A stretch of DNA of 64,000 nucleotides, from NCBI GenBank assembly GCA_029255685.2, contig CM055311.2:56999048-57063047 (forward strand). Direction: 5' to 3'. This DNA is from Silene conica. Taxonomy: Eukaryota; Streptophyta; Magnoliopsida; Caryophyllales; Caryophyllaceae. Positions 31,690 to 42,782 of this stretch are shown here, one piece after another. Positions within the stretch are counted from its first letter, which is position 1, and each line of letters begins with the position of its first letter. Under the pieces are notes generated by a model. The model saw only the letters and a list, made by a program, of their open reading frames with translations. It ran no database searches and was not told the DNA's origin. The position numbers and the translations under genes are program-made.

Positions 31690-34600
31690 ATGAGAGGCGA
31701 CCGCAATTGGTACTTGGATAGCGGATGTTCTCGTCACATGACGGGAGATAGAAGCCAATTCCTCTCATTAGAAGCTCATAAAGGTGGCACGGTAACTTTT
31801 GGTGACAACAAAAAAGGTGAAGTAATTGGTATTGGTAAGGTTGGCAAGTCATCGTTACTATGTGTCGACAACGTGCGGCTTGTCAAAGGTTTGAAGCATA
31901 ATCTCCTTAGTATTTCTCAACTCTGTGATCGTGGAAATTTGGTAGAGTTTAGTTCTAACATGTGTAGAATCATTGACGCTTCAACTCGTGAGGTCATTCT
32001 TGAAGGAAGACGTGTAAAAGACGTCTACTTAACAAATCTAAATATGACACCCGATGACACCTTATCTTGTATGAGTGTCATGAAGAATGATCCATGGTTG
32101 TGGCATAAAAGATTTGGACATGTTAGTGCCAAAACTCTTAATACCTTAAAGAGACTTGACCTAGTTGAAGGTTTTCCCAATATAAAATTTGTTTTTGATA
32201 AACTTTGTGATGAATGTGCTAGATGCAAGCATGTCAAAAGCTCCTTTAAATCCAAAAGAATTATGAGCACCCTTCGTCCCCTCCAACTTCTTCACATTGA
32301 CTTATGTGGACCTATGAGAACTAGAAGTAGAGGCGGTAGTCGTTATGTGTGTGTTATTGTTGATGATTTTTCTAGGTTTGTTTGGCCTCTTTTTTTGTGT
32401 TCTAAAGACGAAACCTTCAATGAGTTTCTAATTTGGCTTAAAAAGATTCAAAACAAACTCGACCATAAACTTGTGTCCATAAGAACCGATCATGGAACGG
32501 AGTTTGAAAATTTGTCCTTTAATACTTATTGCGATGAAAATGGTGTTGATCATAACTTTTCGGCTCCTAGGACACCTCAACAAAATGGCGTTGTAGAACG
32601 CATGAATAGAACTCTTGAAAGTATGGCTAGGACAATGTTATTGAGTGGTAAACTACCTAGAAGCTTTTGGGCCGAAGCGGTTAACACCGCTTGTCACATT
32701 CACAATCGTATCATGATAAGGAATTCAATGGATAAAACACCGTATGAACTACTACGAGGGAGAAAACCAAATGTTTCCTACTTTAGATGTTTTGGTAGTA
32801 AATGTTTTGTTCACAACAATGGAAAAGAAAAATTGGGCAAGTTTGATCCTCGTAGTGATGAAGCGGTGTTTATTGGTTATTCCGAACATAGCAAGGCCTA
32901 TAAAGTTTATAACAAACGCACTATGCGTATTGAAGAAAGTGTTCACGTCATTTTTGATGAATCTAGTGTGCTTGGACAGGAACATTCTGAAGATTCTGAT
33001 GATGATGAGGACGATGAATTTGAGATTGGTCTTATCAGAAAGGATTTCGTGTTCGAAGAGGAAGATGCACCAAATGACGACAATATGCAACTGCCAGATC
33101 AAACGTTGCCCAATGAAAATGGCAATGGCTCAGGGGGAACCAGCCATGAAGAACCCTCCAGCTCTACATCTCCCTCTTCATTATCTAATCAGACCCCGAC
33201 TTCAACATCATCTCAATTGGTAACAGTATTCAATACTGTTACCCCTAGAGAACCTGCCAGCCACTCTACAGAGCCCCCTCCTGAACCAGAAGCCACAACC
33301 TCTACAACCGTTGCTGGGGCACAAGAACTCATCATCATTCCAAGAAAATGGAAGCATCAAAGTTCACACCCTCTCTCAAATCTTACCAGTGATCTAGGAT
33401 CTGGAATGAAAACTAGATCAAAGGCATCCAGAAGCAACTTTGCCTCGTTAGATGACTTTTGCGGCCAAAATGCCTTCCTTTCCAAAATAGAGCCAACCAA
33501 CATAACGGTTGCTCTAACGGATGCCGATTGGCTCATAGCAATGCAAGATGAGCTCAATCAATTCAAGAGAAACGAAGTTTGGCATTTGGTTGCTAGGCCG
33601 TCTGACCGCACCATCATTGGCACAAAATGGGTCTTTCGCAACAAGCTCGACGATTCCGGTGAAATCGTAAGGAACAAAGCTAGACTAGTCGTGCAAGGTT
33701 ACAATCAACAAGAAGGTATTGATTACGACGAAACCTATGCTCCGGTAGCTAGGCTTGAAGCCATTCGATTACTCATTGCTTTTGCGGCTCACAAAGGTAT
33801 AAAACTCTTTCAAATGGATGTCAAAATCGCGTTTTTAAATGGATTCTTAGAAGAGGAAGTTTTTGTCGAGCAACCTCCGGGGTTTCTTGACAATGACTTT
33901 CCAAATCATGTCTATAAATTGGACAAGGCACTTTACGGTTTAAAACAGGCTCCTCGTTGTTGGTATGATAGGCTATCAACCTTTCTCATTGAAAATGGAT
34001 TTAAAAGAGGTTCCGTTGACAAAACTTTATTTTTAAAGCAACAGTCATCTGAACTGTTGGTTGTACAAGTATATGTTGATGATATTATATTTGGTGCAAC
34101 TAACGATCTACTTTATGTCTATTTTTCTGAACTAATGAAGTCTGAATTTGAGATGAGCATGATGGGTGAGTTAGGTTTCTTTCTCGGGCTCCAAATCAAA
34201 CAATCCAAAGATGGAATCATGATCCATCAACAAAAGTACATCAAAGAAATGCTTAAAAAATTCTGGATGACTAACGGAAACTCCTTTTCTACACCTATGG
34301 TATCTACGTCCAAATTGGACAAAGATGAGAACGGTAAGAACGTTAGTGAAAATGTGTATAGAGGTATGATAGGTTCTCTTTTATATCTAACCGCTAGTCG
34401 CCCCGATATTCTTTTTAGCGTATGCTTATGTGCAAGATTCCAATCAAATCCGAAAGAATCTCATTTCAAAGCAGTAAAACGTATTCTTCGGTATTTAATT
34501 GGAACTCAAGATCTTTTCTTATGGTATCCCTTACATTGTCCCTTTGATTTGGTAGGATTCTCCGATGCGGACTATGCGGGATGCACCGTTGATAGAAAGA

Positions 34601-35016
34601 GTACGTCCGGAATCGCAACCTTCTTGGGACCATGTATCATTTCATGGGGCTCCAAGAAGCAAAATACGGTTGCTCTCTCAACGACCGAAAGTGAATACGT
34701 TAGTGCCGCGCATTGTTGCTCACAACTTCTTTGGGTAAGACAACAAATTCTTGATTTTGGAATTATCTTTGACTCCGTACCCATAATGTGTGATAATACG
34801 AGTGCAATCAATATATCTAAAAATCCAATTCAACATTCAAGAACAAAACACATTGAGATTCGTCATCATTTCATTCGTGATCATGTGGAAAAAGGACATG
34901 TTAAGCTTATCTTTTGTAAAACCGAAGATCAAATCGCCGACATATTTACGAAACCTCTAGCCCGAGAACAATTTGAAAAACTTCGGTTAGATATTGGCTT
35001 AATTAATTGCTTGTGA
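31690..35016 (+). CDS. pol: Sirevirus Pol: protease, integrase, reverse transcriptase, RNase H
   Basis: About 1,108 residues from the ATG at 31690, in copia order. Aspartic protease: [11 protein letters not shown] near residue 10. Pre-integrase and HHCC zinc-binding region: residues about 138-178. Integrase core: LHIDLCGP (about 202), [10 protein letters not shown] (about 264) and [10 protein letters not shown] (about 302). Acidic linker: residues about 430-560. Reverse transcriptase: [21 protein letters not shown] and catalytic YVDD (about 795). RNase H: FSDADYAG (about 957), LSTTESEYV (about 996) and CDNTSAI (about 1034). All catalytic signatures look intact. The frame is closed upstream by TAG at 31681-31683, so no overlap with gag exists. 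Expression must use reinitiation, stop bypass or a separate RNA. Confidence 0.94.
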   Translation: MRGDRNWYLDSGCSRHMTGDRSQFLSLEAHKGGTVTFGDNKKGEVIGIGKVGKSSLLCVDNVRLVKGLKHNLLSISQLCDRGNLVEFSSNMCRIIDASTREVILEGRRVKDVYLTNLNMTPDDTLSCMSVMKNDPWLWHKRFGHVSAKTLNTLKRLDLVEGFPNIKFVFDKLCDECARCKHVKSSFKSKRIMSTLRPLQLLHIDLCGPMRTRSRGGSRYVCVIVDDFSRFVWPLFLCSKDETFNEFLIWLKKIQNKLDHKLVSIRTDHGTEFENLSFNTYCDENGVDHNFSAPRTPQQNGVVERMNRTLESMARTMLLSGKLPRSFWAEAVNTACHIHNRIMIRNSMDKTPYELLRGRKPNVSYFRCFGSKCFVHNNGKEKLGKFDPRSDEAVFIGYSEHSKAYKVYNKRTMRIEESVHVIFDESSVLGQEHSEDSDDDEDDEFEIGLIRKDFVFEEEDAPNDDNMQLPDQTLPNENGNGSGGTSHEEPSSSTSPSSLSNQTPTSTSSQLVTVFNTVTPREPASHSTEPPPEPEATTSTTVAGAQELIIIPRKWKHQSSHPLSNLTSDLGSGMKTRSKASRSNFASLDDFCGQNAFLSKIEPTNITVALTDADWLIAMQDELNQFKRNEVWHLVARPSDRTIIGTKWVFRNKLDDSGEIVRNKARLVVQGYNQQEGIDYDETYAPVARLEAIRLLIAFAAHKGIKLFQMDVKIAFLNGFLEEEVFVEQPPGFLDNDFPNHVYKLDKALYGLKQAPRCWYDRLSTFLIENGFKRGSVDKTLFLKQQSSELLVVQVYVDDIIFGATNDLLYVYFSELMKSEFEMSMMGELGFFLGLQIKQSKDGIMIHQQKYIKEMLKKFWMTNGNSFSTPMVSTSKLDKDENGKNVSENVYRGMIGSLLYLTASRPDILFSVCLCARFQSNPKESHFKAVKRILRYLIGTQDLFLWYPLHCPFDLVGFSDADYAGCTVDRKSTSGIATFLGPCIISWGSKKQNTVALSTTESEYVSAAHCCSQLLWVRQQILDFGIIFDSVPIMCDNTSAINISKNPIQHSRTKHIEIRHHFIRDHVEKGHVKLIFCKTEDQIADIFTKPLAREQFEKLRLDIGLINCL

Positions 35017-35526
35017 TTATTGCATATGTTCGTCTTTTTCTCTCGCATGATTGGCTAGTTTGGTGTGTCGTACCTTGCATTATGAGTCATTCGTGTTTCT
35101 CCTTGCCTATGATTTTAAGATCGTATACGTCTCTAATAATAAATCGACCTATCACATAATGTCTTTGTTACGTACTTTGTGCACTATGATTGTTCATTCT
35201 TTAAGAGTTCACTAATATGCAAACCCATCACCCACATATAAACGGCCCACTCTTACTCCACAATTATGCCGGCCCAATCCATTCATAACCCAAACACATA
35301 TCACTCACCCATTTAACCCACCTACCCGTCTAACCCATTTATCCTTACCATTATTACCCCACCTATCTAACTACCCTCCCCCAGATCCCACCTTCCCATA
35401 ACTCCTCATCCTTTCCCACACCACCTCTCCATTTACCAAAACACTTTCACCTCATCTTCCCCATTTACTCTCCTCAAACCGTCAATCTCCCTCCTTACCG
35501 TTAAACCCCCCTTTTTTGTTTTCAAA
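35017..35526 (+). promoter_or_regulatory. pol-ORF3 spacer with long pyrimidine-rich leader
   Basis: This 510-bp stretch is non-coding; pol's own frame meets further stops soon after 35016. From about 35220 to 35526 the plus strand is strongly C/T-rich, ending TTTTTTGTTTTCAAA just before the third ATG. ACATATAAACGG near 35235 is TATA-like. It could be a branch/polypyrimidine acceptor zone for a spliced RNA, or a leader of an internal transcript. Function is inferred from composition and position only. Confidence 0.4.
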
Positions 35527-37113
35527 ATGGTCAAAACCTCACTCAACACTCCACTTTCCCTCAAACCCACAATGGACACTTCCCCTCAACCCGCTTCCTC
35601 TACCACTGCAAGCCGAGCCGTCACTGAACCCGCTCCTCTCAAAACTATGCCATCCTCTCAACCTGTGCCTGAAAATGAATCTGACTCTCAAGAGCCATCA
35701 CCATCTACTGTCTCTTTGAAAAAAAGAACTCGGTCTGGAGTTTGTAAAGCTGTCTCTAACACTCGTGACACTGCCGTCGTCATTCCCGAGGATGCTTCCG
35801 ATCATGATGATGCTCACACTGCCAACACCACATCTGGGGTTGATAAGGAACCTCTAAGTGACCCTATGTTGGAGGATGAACAGGAACCCGAACACGAATC
35901 CAGTCCTTCAAAAGAAAAGGAACCCGAGCCCACTCATGAAAAACCTCCGGCCAAAGGTCGTGCTAAAACTCCGGCTAAAAAGGCCGCCAAACCAAATGCT
36001 TCCAAAAAGAAAGTAACCGGAGTGGTTTACTTGTCTCCAGTGGACCCAGTGACTCTCGTTGGGAAATGGGACCATGTCTCTGTTTCTAATGCCATTGAGG
36101 GCTCGTCCATCCCCGCCACCATCAAGAGTACTTGTCACCGTCTGCTGTCAAAAGAGTGCATCCACTCTCCTCGGGTTTATCCATCTTCCTGGCTCAGTTC
36201 TGATCCCGCATATACTGAGTTCAGTGACTGTATTTCTGCTCAAGGGTGGTCTCAGCTTCTTCAACTTGAATCTCCCGTATTCGCTGCCGAGGTAATCCAA
36301 TTTTTCGCTACTGTTCATGTTGCCTCTTCTCTTACTTCATTATCTGCTACAATCAACGGCAAGAACTTTACCCTGTCCGTTCGTGAGCTTGGTGTCTTAC
36401 TGGATATTCCCCACTCTGGGTATGACCTTGTTCCTGCGGCTAAGACTTGGCCCACCCTACCATATGTTACCTCCCTCCAAATCACTCAAACCCTAAATCC
36501 CTCAGCCACCGAAGCATCAAAATGTCCTCCTAATCGTCTGGCTCCCCTTCCCAAAATTCTGTTTAACCTACTTGGTCGGGCCATTGATCCATCTGATGAT
36601 CGCGCCAAAGTATCCATTGCCCAACAATATCTCCTTTACCATCTAATTAACAAGAAGCCCATAAATCTCCTTGCCATAATCTTCAAAAATATTGCCATCA
36701 TTGAAGCCGATGTCCAAGACCCGTCTGTCCACAAATTCACCCTTCCCTATGCCATGTGGCTCTCGGTGGTGTTTCAGGCAAAAGGAGTTCTCACTCGCTC
36801 CACCGTTGGCTACCTTAACATGTTTGACCGTATGTCCGATGGAAACCTCGGTAAAATGCTCCTCCGTCCCTTCAATGGCCAACTCCGCTCCCTTAGCCGT
36901 GCCAAAGGTCTTGGGTCTCACCAATCTTCCGACAAAAGTCGGGCTATCTTGGCTGAGCTTGCACTTATTCGGGCTGATCTAGCCGCCCTAAAAGGGATCA
37001 AGGCTGACATTGAGGAGTTGAAGACTTCAATGGACCTTCTAAAAGGCGAGGTGGATATTGTGTCACAGCTACTGCAAGAGAAGGACGGGGACAATGGTGA
37101 CTCCTCTGGATGA
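35527..37113 (+). CDS. Sirevirus envelope-like third ORF
   Basis: A 528-residue open frame follows pol. Residues 1-160 are rich in Pro, Ser, Glu and Lys with repeated PAKGRAKTPAKKA-like basic stretches. Residues about 165-400 form a globular part (SPRVYPSSWL, EFSDCISAQGW, FFATVHVASSL, FTLSVRELGVLLDIP) resembling the domain seen in plant putative transposon and SIRE1 env-like proteins. The C-terminus (about 470-525) is a predicted coiled coil (LAELALIRADLAALKGIKAD). I see no strong signal peptide or transmembrane helix, so a true envelope role is doubtful. Such ORFs are known in SIRE1-type elements; their function is not established. Confidence 0.8.
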   Translation: MVKTSLNTPLSLKPTMDTSPQPASSTTASRAVTEPAPLKTMPSSQPVPENESDSQEPSPSTVSLKKRTRSGVCKAVSNTRDTAVVIPEDASDHDDAHTANTTSGVDKEPLSDPMLEDEQEPEHESSPSKEKEPEPTHEKPPAKGRAKTPAKKAAKPNASKKKVTGVVYLSPVDPVTLVGKWDHVSVSNAIEGSSIPATIKSTCHRLLSKECIHSPRVYPSSWLSSDPAYTEFSDCISAQGWSQLLQLESPVFAAEVIQFFATVHVASSLTSLSATINGKNFTLSVRELGVLLDIPHSGYDLVPAAKTWPTLPYVTSLQITQTLNPSATEASKCPPNRLAPLPKILFNLLGRAIDPSDDRAKVSIAQQYLLYHLINKKPINLLAIIFKNIAIIEADVQDPSVHKFTLPYAMWLSVVFQAKGVLTRSTVGYLNMFDRMSDGNLGKMLLRPFNGQLRSLSRAKGLGSHQSSDKSRAILAELALIRADLAALKGIKADIEELKTSMDLLKGEVDIVSQLLQEKDGDNGDSSG

Positions 37114-37669
37114 GTCGGGTTCAGTATGTTGGGTTTTCAGTTTCTGCCCCTTTTCGCTTATTCGTGCCTCAACTTCCATCAGTAACAGTTTCTGAAACCG
37201 TTGCTCCCCTTGTTATTAGTGAACAATTGTCTGTTTTTTTTCTTTGAACAATCGTATGTGCTATTTGTGCGTAACTTCTATGTTGTGTGGTGTTTAACAA
37301 CTCGTAATATTGTTATTAACTTCGGTTAACTATCGTAGTATGGCTTGCCTTTCTTTGCCGATTTTATTATTTTTTCCGTATGCGGTTTTCTGTCTTGGCT
37401 TTGGTTCGCATTTGCTCTCTGATGCAGGTACCTCACCCTTTCGATGATGCCAAGAGGGGGAAAACGGTAAAATATATGCTTTAGTCCCGTCTTTAATTAA
37501 ATCTGAGGCTTTGGTTTCCTTAGTATGTTGGTTTACTTGTTATCTCTCGTTCTAACTAGTTAAGCTTAAATTGGTTACTCTTTCCATCGTATTTCATGAC
37601 TAATCAATTGAGGGGGAACTTACGGGAATAGTTTATTTTAATGGGCTTGTCATCATCAAAGGGGGAATT
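37114..37669 (+). other. Sirevirus 3' untranslated region with repeated polypurine tracts
   Basis: Three purine-rich words occur: AAGAGGGGGAAAA near 37451, TTGAGGGGGAAC near 37609 and AAAGGGGGAA near 37659, the last 4-5 bp before the 3' LTR. Multiple polypurine-tract copies upstream of the 3' LTR are a known Sirevirus feature. The last one is best placed to prime plus-strand DNA synthesis. Confidence 0.75.
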
Positions 37670-38783
37670 TGTTAGGATACATTTGATTGATGATGACAAT
37701 CCCAATTTAATCTTATTCTTAAGTTTCATTTCAGGTTTATCAATTCGAATCAAGAAGTGTTGATCTTCCGTTATCAAAGAATTCGTGTCAATCCGTGTAA
37801 AGATAACAAGTCGTAAATCGGGTTAACAATTGAACAGATTCAAAAGTAACACTTGAAGCTTTGCTTTTCCGAAAAAGTAACCATACTTTGCAAACTTGAA
37901 AAAGAAGAAAGATCTTATTGCTTTTCTGTTTTGCAAAAACCAACAAGTCTTCTTACTGACAAAAGAAGATTCCAAAATATGCTTTAAAGTACAATCTTTC
38001 TTTTATTCAATGGACCCTAGCCGTATAAGTGTCCTTTGTGCACTTTACACAAAGGTCCTTATCCTCTCTTTTCACTATAAAAGAAATGCCTTCTTCATCA
38101 TTTAATGCCAAGACTTTCTGCACTCATTTATTGCTTTGCAAAACCTTCTTCTTAAACTCAGATTTTCTTAAGTGTTTTTGCAAATCTTTTCTAAGTCTTC
38201 AAGTGAAACAATCTGTTTAATCGTTGCCTTTATTTATGTCTTCTTATCTAGTCTTGAATGATCAATAAGTTGTTCCTCCTCAATTCATTTACGAATCAGT
38301 CCGAGGAAAACTTGATCTTGTAATTCATACTAGTTTGTAAGTCGAGGTTCTTAGACAATGTGGTCTCAAGAACAAGAGTCGCAACCGGAGTAGGTTGTTG
38401 GTCCTTTTATTGTACGGGTTTAAGTTTTCGGAGTAGATAACTTAATTTTCAATAAAAGAAGATTGGACGTAGGCCCTTAGAAAGTTGGCCGAACCAATTC
38501 AAAACTGCTGAGTTGCTCTTTTATTTGCTTCTTAATTAAGTTCTTCTCTCGTTCTTTTCCTTGTGTTTTAAACAACTGTTTGCAAGACTGTTACTCTCGT
38601 ACAGTAGCTTTACCTTATTTGCTAGACGAGAACGAAACAGTTACTTAAACCGTTGTTTATTCACCGTAACTTATCCTTCTTTATTAGTTAACTTACTTAA
38701 AACAATTAAGTCAAGTTAAATTTTTTAAATATTACCTAATTCACCCCCTCCCCCTCTTAGGTACTCGGTCTCCATACCCTTCA
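37670..38783 (+). repeat. Sirevirus 3' LTR
   Basis: Same length as the 5' LTR. By eye I find four substitutions: 5'/3' bases A/G in AAGTRTTTTTG, T/C in GTAGGCCYTTAG, C/T in TTTACCYATTT-type context, and G/T in AAATAKTACC. No indel was noticed. Confidence 0.95.
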
Positions 38784-38788
38784 TCCAT

Positions 38789-39461
38789 TTAGAAAATTTC
38801 TTGAAAATAAGTTATAGGAAAAATTTATAAAAACGGTACATATAATATTATGTGTTATTAAGAAAGTAGATTTTATAAAACTGTTGTCAATTAAGTGTGA
38901 CGTAGTTATAGAACCTTGAGTTCTTTTAACAGAAGTAAAAAGTACGGTAATGCAACAAAATAATACGTGATTTATTTTAAAAATCATTAAATATTAGACG
39001 TTTGGCATAACACTTAAGAAAACGTAATCAACACATCAGAAATGTGAAATTATTAATTTCCAGTAAAGTATGTTTTAGAACAAAATTTGGAAAAAAAATT
39101 GTTTCAAATACGGAGTAACTTAAAATCTAAAATTTAATTAAACTATTTAATTTAAATAAACGGAATACGGAATTTTGATATTGGAGACAAAAGAATATAG
39201 AAAAAAGAGGAGAATGGTCATTAAAGTTCTCGAGCAACCTTGAGAACCAAAAGGTAATTGATGTCTACTTGTTTTACGTAATCATCATTAAGTAATTGGT
39301 ATTGGAAAGTACCAACTTAGTATTCACACCATACTTTTTCGAATCTAATGTGTCATTAGTTGGCTTATATGCAATTAGTTTGTAACAACCCTCTATATAT
39401 GTGGTGTCTTTTCAAGTTATTGTGGACTTCAAGCACGAAGTTCGTTCTAAGGAGGGAATAT
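38789..39461 (+). other. 3' internal end of a Ty3/gypsy element
   Basis: No coding frame survives. The last 45 bp read ACTTCAAGCACGAAGTTCGT and CTAAGGAGGGAATAT directly before an LTR start. That is the usual end of chromovirus-type gypsy internal DNA (a GACGAAGTTC-type motif plus polypurine tract). The Sirevirus is inserted at its left edge. Confidence 0.5.
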
Positions 39462-40893
39462 TGTGAAACCACTCTATTTGTCATATGAGTTACTCGATGG
39501 AATTGGTTGGACTCGGTCACATTGTTGATATATAAGTTATTGGACAAAGAAAATGGTATAGTTATGTTGCCCGGTTATAGTTAAGTTCTCTTAAAACTCT
39601 CATAACTTGATATCTACATATGATATTGATGTGAATCGAATTGGAAGTGATAGCTTATCCTTTTGCAATTCTGACGCTAGGTCACACGCCCAAAAAGACT
39701 GAGTATTGAGGGAGTTATGACTGTTTTACGAAAAGGCCGAGAGCTGCGAGGTAGTAACTCGACCGAGTTGAGGCTACTCAGCCGAGTTGAGCCTACTCGG
39801 CCGAGTTGAGCCTACTCGACCTAGTTGAGCCTACTCGACCGAGTTGATCCGACTCGGTCGAGTTAGCGGTTCCGTGTTCAGCGTCTGGTTTCTTATAAAA
39901 TACAAACCGTAAGTTAAAATCACTTTTACCCTAAAACCTTATACCGCCTTTCACCTGTCTCTCAAATATCTCACACTAAAACCTTTAAGAGTTCACACCG
40001 GAGTCTAGCCACGCCAATCATCATAGCCTAGCGTTGTTGTCATCAAGTAAGTGTCGTATTCGTGGTTAGCATACTTTAAGATAAATCTGATTGCGATGAT
40101 TGATAGTAATACCATATATGTTCTTAGGGGGAGACTTCATAGAAGAGTGTCGGTAGGAAAAGGTGGGATTTGCATTTCGTGATTCATTGCCTTGAGGCAG
40201 GGTTCTCCCTACTCAGTTATCTGTTATATGATTGTGACGGTATTCCTGATATATAGTGACGATGTTATTGTTGTGCTGTAAGACTGATATCACTTGTGGT
40301 TACGAGATGAGATTTGGGAACATATGTGTGTGACCGTTGCGGGAAACGACTCTCACTCCTACGATCGCTCTTCGTGGGACCCGCCATGGAGGGGTTGTGC
40401 GCATTAATGATTTGGGTACCCCTTGCCGCGAGCAAGTGGAGGTTGATTGTGGGACTACAGGTTGCCAGTGTGGGATGATTGGTTATTGGTAATATCAGCA
40501 TGCGGTGCCTTAAGATTCTTATATTGTTCTTGATTTTGGTAGTGACGATATTACGTATACAGTAACTAACACTTGTGGTTTGTGCGCTGTGATGATCCAT
40601 TGGTATGGTGAGCAGATTCTTAACAGGTAACTCGATGTTGATTGTTTGCTTGAGACTGGGAAGGGACGAGTCACCATTGAGGAGTCATAATAGTCTTTAC
40701 TTATATTTAGTCTCTTAGCTTCCATTGTTGTTTAATCATCTTTTGAATTTGAGACACTTGTAAAGTTTGTAATTGTAATTTAATAAAAGTTTCCCGTGCC
40801 TTTCATTGATATTATACCTCGGGTAACTGAGATGGTGATGCTTTCATAATCTAATGATCATTCCTAAAGGCCTTGGATTATACGAGTGTTACA
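39462..40893 (+). mobile_element. Ty3/gypsy LTR, 1,432 bp, with adjacent primer site
   Basis: It starts TGTGAAACCACTC after a polypurine tract and ends CGAGTGTTACA. TGGTATTAGAGCGAC, a Met-tRNA-type primer site, begins at 40896. TTCTTATAAAATAC near 39889 is a TATA candidate. A CGACCGAG array lies inside at 39756-39866. With internal sequence on both sides this is one LTR shared by two bodies, or a recombined junction. Confidence 0.6.
39756..39866. repeat. ACTCGACCGAGTTG array, ~22-bp period
   Basis: About five units of (A/T)ACTCG(G/A)CCGAGTTGAGCCT lie in near-regular order. The core CTCGRCCGAG is nearly palindromic. Confidence 0.85.
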
Positions 40894-41042
40894 AATGGTA
40901 TTAGAGCGACAGTCTTGGAACCTGAACCAATGAACCGAAATGAATTTAGGTGCGTCTAAAATAAAATGAACCCCAAGTAATTAAAAGTATGTAAGGCTAC
41001 CGCAAAGGTTTGGGAGAGTTCCCGAAACCGCGAACTTGTTTG
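40894..41042 (+). other. Ty3/gypsy internal leader
   Basis: It starts with the primer site at 40896 and continues as non-coding leader until the solo LTR insertion at 41048. The same internal DNA resumes at 42459-42463. Confidence 0.5.
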
Positions 41043-41047
41043 CGTAC

Positions 41048-42458
41048 TGATGAGCTTGTATTTTTGCCTTTAGTTATCGTATTTTTAGTCGGAATAAGCC
41101 GAGAATTGAAGTGACTAATGCGCGAAATGGCCCTTTTTGCACTTTCCGAGGTTTGAAGCTCTTTCACCAAGTTTTGATGAGTTTTAAAAGTGTTGAAGAT
41201 TGGTTTGAACTCCAAGGAAGCAAGAGACCGATCATAGCATGAATGGAGAAAGAATTCATCCAAAAGGAAGGTTGAAAAGAAAGAATTGAAGAAAAGTTCT
41301 AGACCTGAATTGGCACCGTGCCGATTTTGGAAGAGTAAAAACCGCACCGTGCGGATTTCTGATTTTCAATATTGGCACCGTGCCATTTTTCCTGCACTCT
41401 CCAACTCACACGGTGCCGATTACTACTGATTTCGTGTGGTGTTACGGGCTTCCTTCCCTTGTTTTAGCCCATTAATCCTTCTTTATTGAGCACTATATAA
41501 GGGTTGAACATCTTTAGGATTGTTTGCTATGCAATTTTCATTGTTTTAGAGAGACTCAAGTTGTAATTTGAGATTTATCACTTTAATTGGGTTTTTAGAT
41601 CTAGAATGGAAAGCTAAGCTTCATTTTCTTAATCCTTTCCGAAAGGTGTAATCTTTTAGTTGTAAGACTCCTAATCTTTCCCTAATTAGTATTATTATTG
41701 TTAATTCCTTTGTGTTTATTGTTTGGGTTTGAGTTTATTTTTTGAATTAAGTAATTAAGTGTGTTTCCTTGTTGCTTATTCTCACTAATTTCTCAAGTTC
41801 ATTGTTGTGAAATCATTAAGTGTGTTTCCTTATGGTTTTATTTATGCAACATATTATGGTTGGATTAGTGAGTGTGATTTCCTCCTAGTTTTGTCCATAA
41901 GAAAGGTATTAACTTGTGATTAGGCATTAATTGTGATTTCATTGTGCCAAGTTACCCCTATTGAATCTTTTGTGCTTTATCTTCTTGTTTTATGAACCAA
42001 TGTATGTGATTTCTACTTGGGTTGTAATCCGGGTTGGGTAGATGATTAAGTGCGATTTCCTTGTCATTTGCTAGAATTTAAGAAGATTTGGAGAATTAAT
42101 TCTCACAATAGGGTAATAATAGTAATTACGGGAAGTAATTGAGTCAATAATCAACCATTAGAGGACCACTAATAGGATTGGATTAAGTTTCTTTCTCACT
42201 TTGATAAATTTCCATCTCACAAGTCATTTGTTTACCTTTGCTTGTTACTTGTTTGGCACTCTTGTTTGAAATTTGGGTACTCTTGTTTGCATTCTCAACC
42301 AACCTTCAGCCCCCCCAACCCCCCCCCCCCCCCCCTTTTTACATACTTGTTGTTTAGTTTAATTATTCTATTTACACTTTAAAATTTAATTGTAAAACCC
42401 CCCTTTTCTTGGTTTATAAATTTTGCGCGTCTTTAATTGCGACGTTTTGGGCATGTCA
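41048..42458 (+). mobile_element. Solo LTR, 1,411 bp, TSD CGTAC
   Basis: TGATGAGCTTG...GGGCATGTCA is flanked by CGTAC at 41043-41047 and 42459-42463. It contains repeated GCACCGTGCCG words (41320-41420), TATATAAGG near 41503 as a TATA candidate, and a C-rich run (42310-42335). TGATGAGCTTG starts resemble plant Tat/Athila-type gypsy LTRs. No coding region is left. Confidence 0.85.
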
Positions 42459-42485
42459 CGTACGTATCTTGTACTTGGTCACTAA
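42459..42485. repeat. Right TSD of the solo LTR and left TSD of the MITE
   Basis: CGTAC (42459-42463) closes the solo LTR. TAA (42483-42485) opens the Tourist MITE. Confidence 0.8.
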
Positions 42486-42782
42486 GGGTGTGTTTGGATA
42501 ACAAATTGGGAGGGAAAGGGAGGGGAGGGGAATGGAGGGAAGGGAAAGGGAAAGAAAGGAAAGGGAGGGGTAATGAAGATGGGTTATTTGGATAGTTTTC
42601 TTTCCAAATCTTGCCAACAATGAATAGATTATAGTTTGGTCTAATGTAGGGAAATTGAATCCTCCCATTTCCCTCCCCTTCCATTTCGCTCCTTCCATAT
42701 ATTGTAACCAAATAATGAAAATTGCATCCCTCCATTTCCCTGCCCTCCCCTTCCCTCCAATTCTCTCAATCCAAACACACCC
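42486..42782. mobile_element. Tourist-type (PIF/Harbinger) MITE, TSD TAA
   Basis: The inverted ends are GGGTGTGTTTGGATAAC and, from the right, GGGTGTGTTTGGATTGAG. TAA occurs at 42483-42485 and 42783-42785, the PIF/Harbinger signature. The 297-bp body has purine-rich (GGGAGGGG) and complementary pyrimidine-rich halves. Open frames on the minus strand here are by-products of this composition. Confidence 0.93.

Larger units (their letters stand above)
28241..38783 (+). mobile_element. Full-length Sirevirus (Ty1/copia) with envelope-like ORF, TSD TCCAT
   Basis: Two LTRs of 1,114 bp (28241-29354 and 37670-38783) bound a 10,543-bp element. The 5-bp repeat TCCAT flanks it at 28236-28240 and 38784-38788. 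The primer site TGGTATCAGAGCC begins at 29357, and a polypurine tract AAAGGGGGAA precedes the 3' LTR. Gag (29417-31672), pol (31690-35016) and a third frame (35527-37113) are all open. Large gag with extra coiled coil, copia-type pol order, a third frame after pol and about 1.1-kb LTRs define the Sirevirus genus (SIRE1, Endovir). I counted four substitutions between the LTRs (0.36%), so the insertion is recent. It may be autonomous. Confidence 0.95.

Noticed and set aside
35527..37113. A host gene captured by the Sirevirus
   Set aside because: Its position after pol, its length and domain layout match the known third ORF of SIRE1-type elements, so capture is not needed to explain it.
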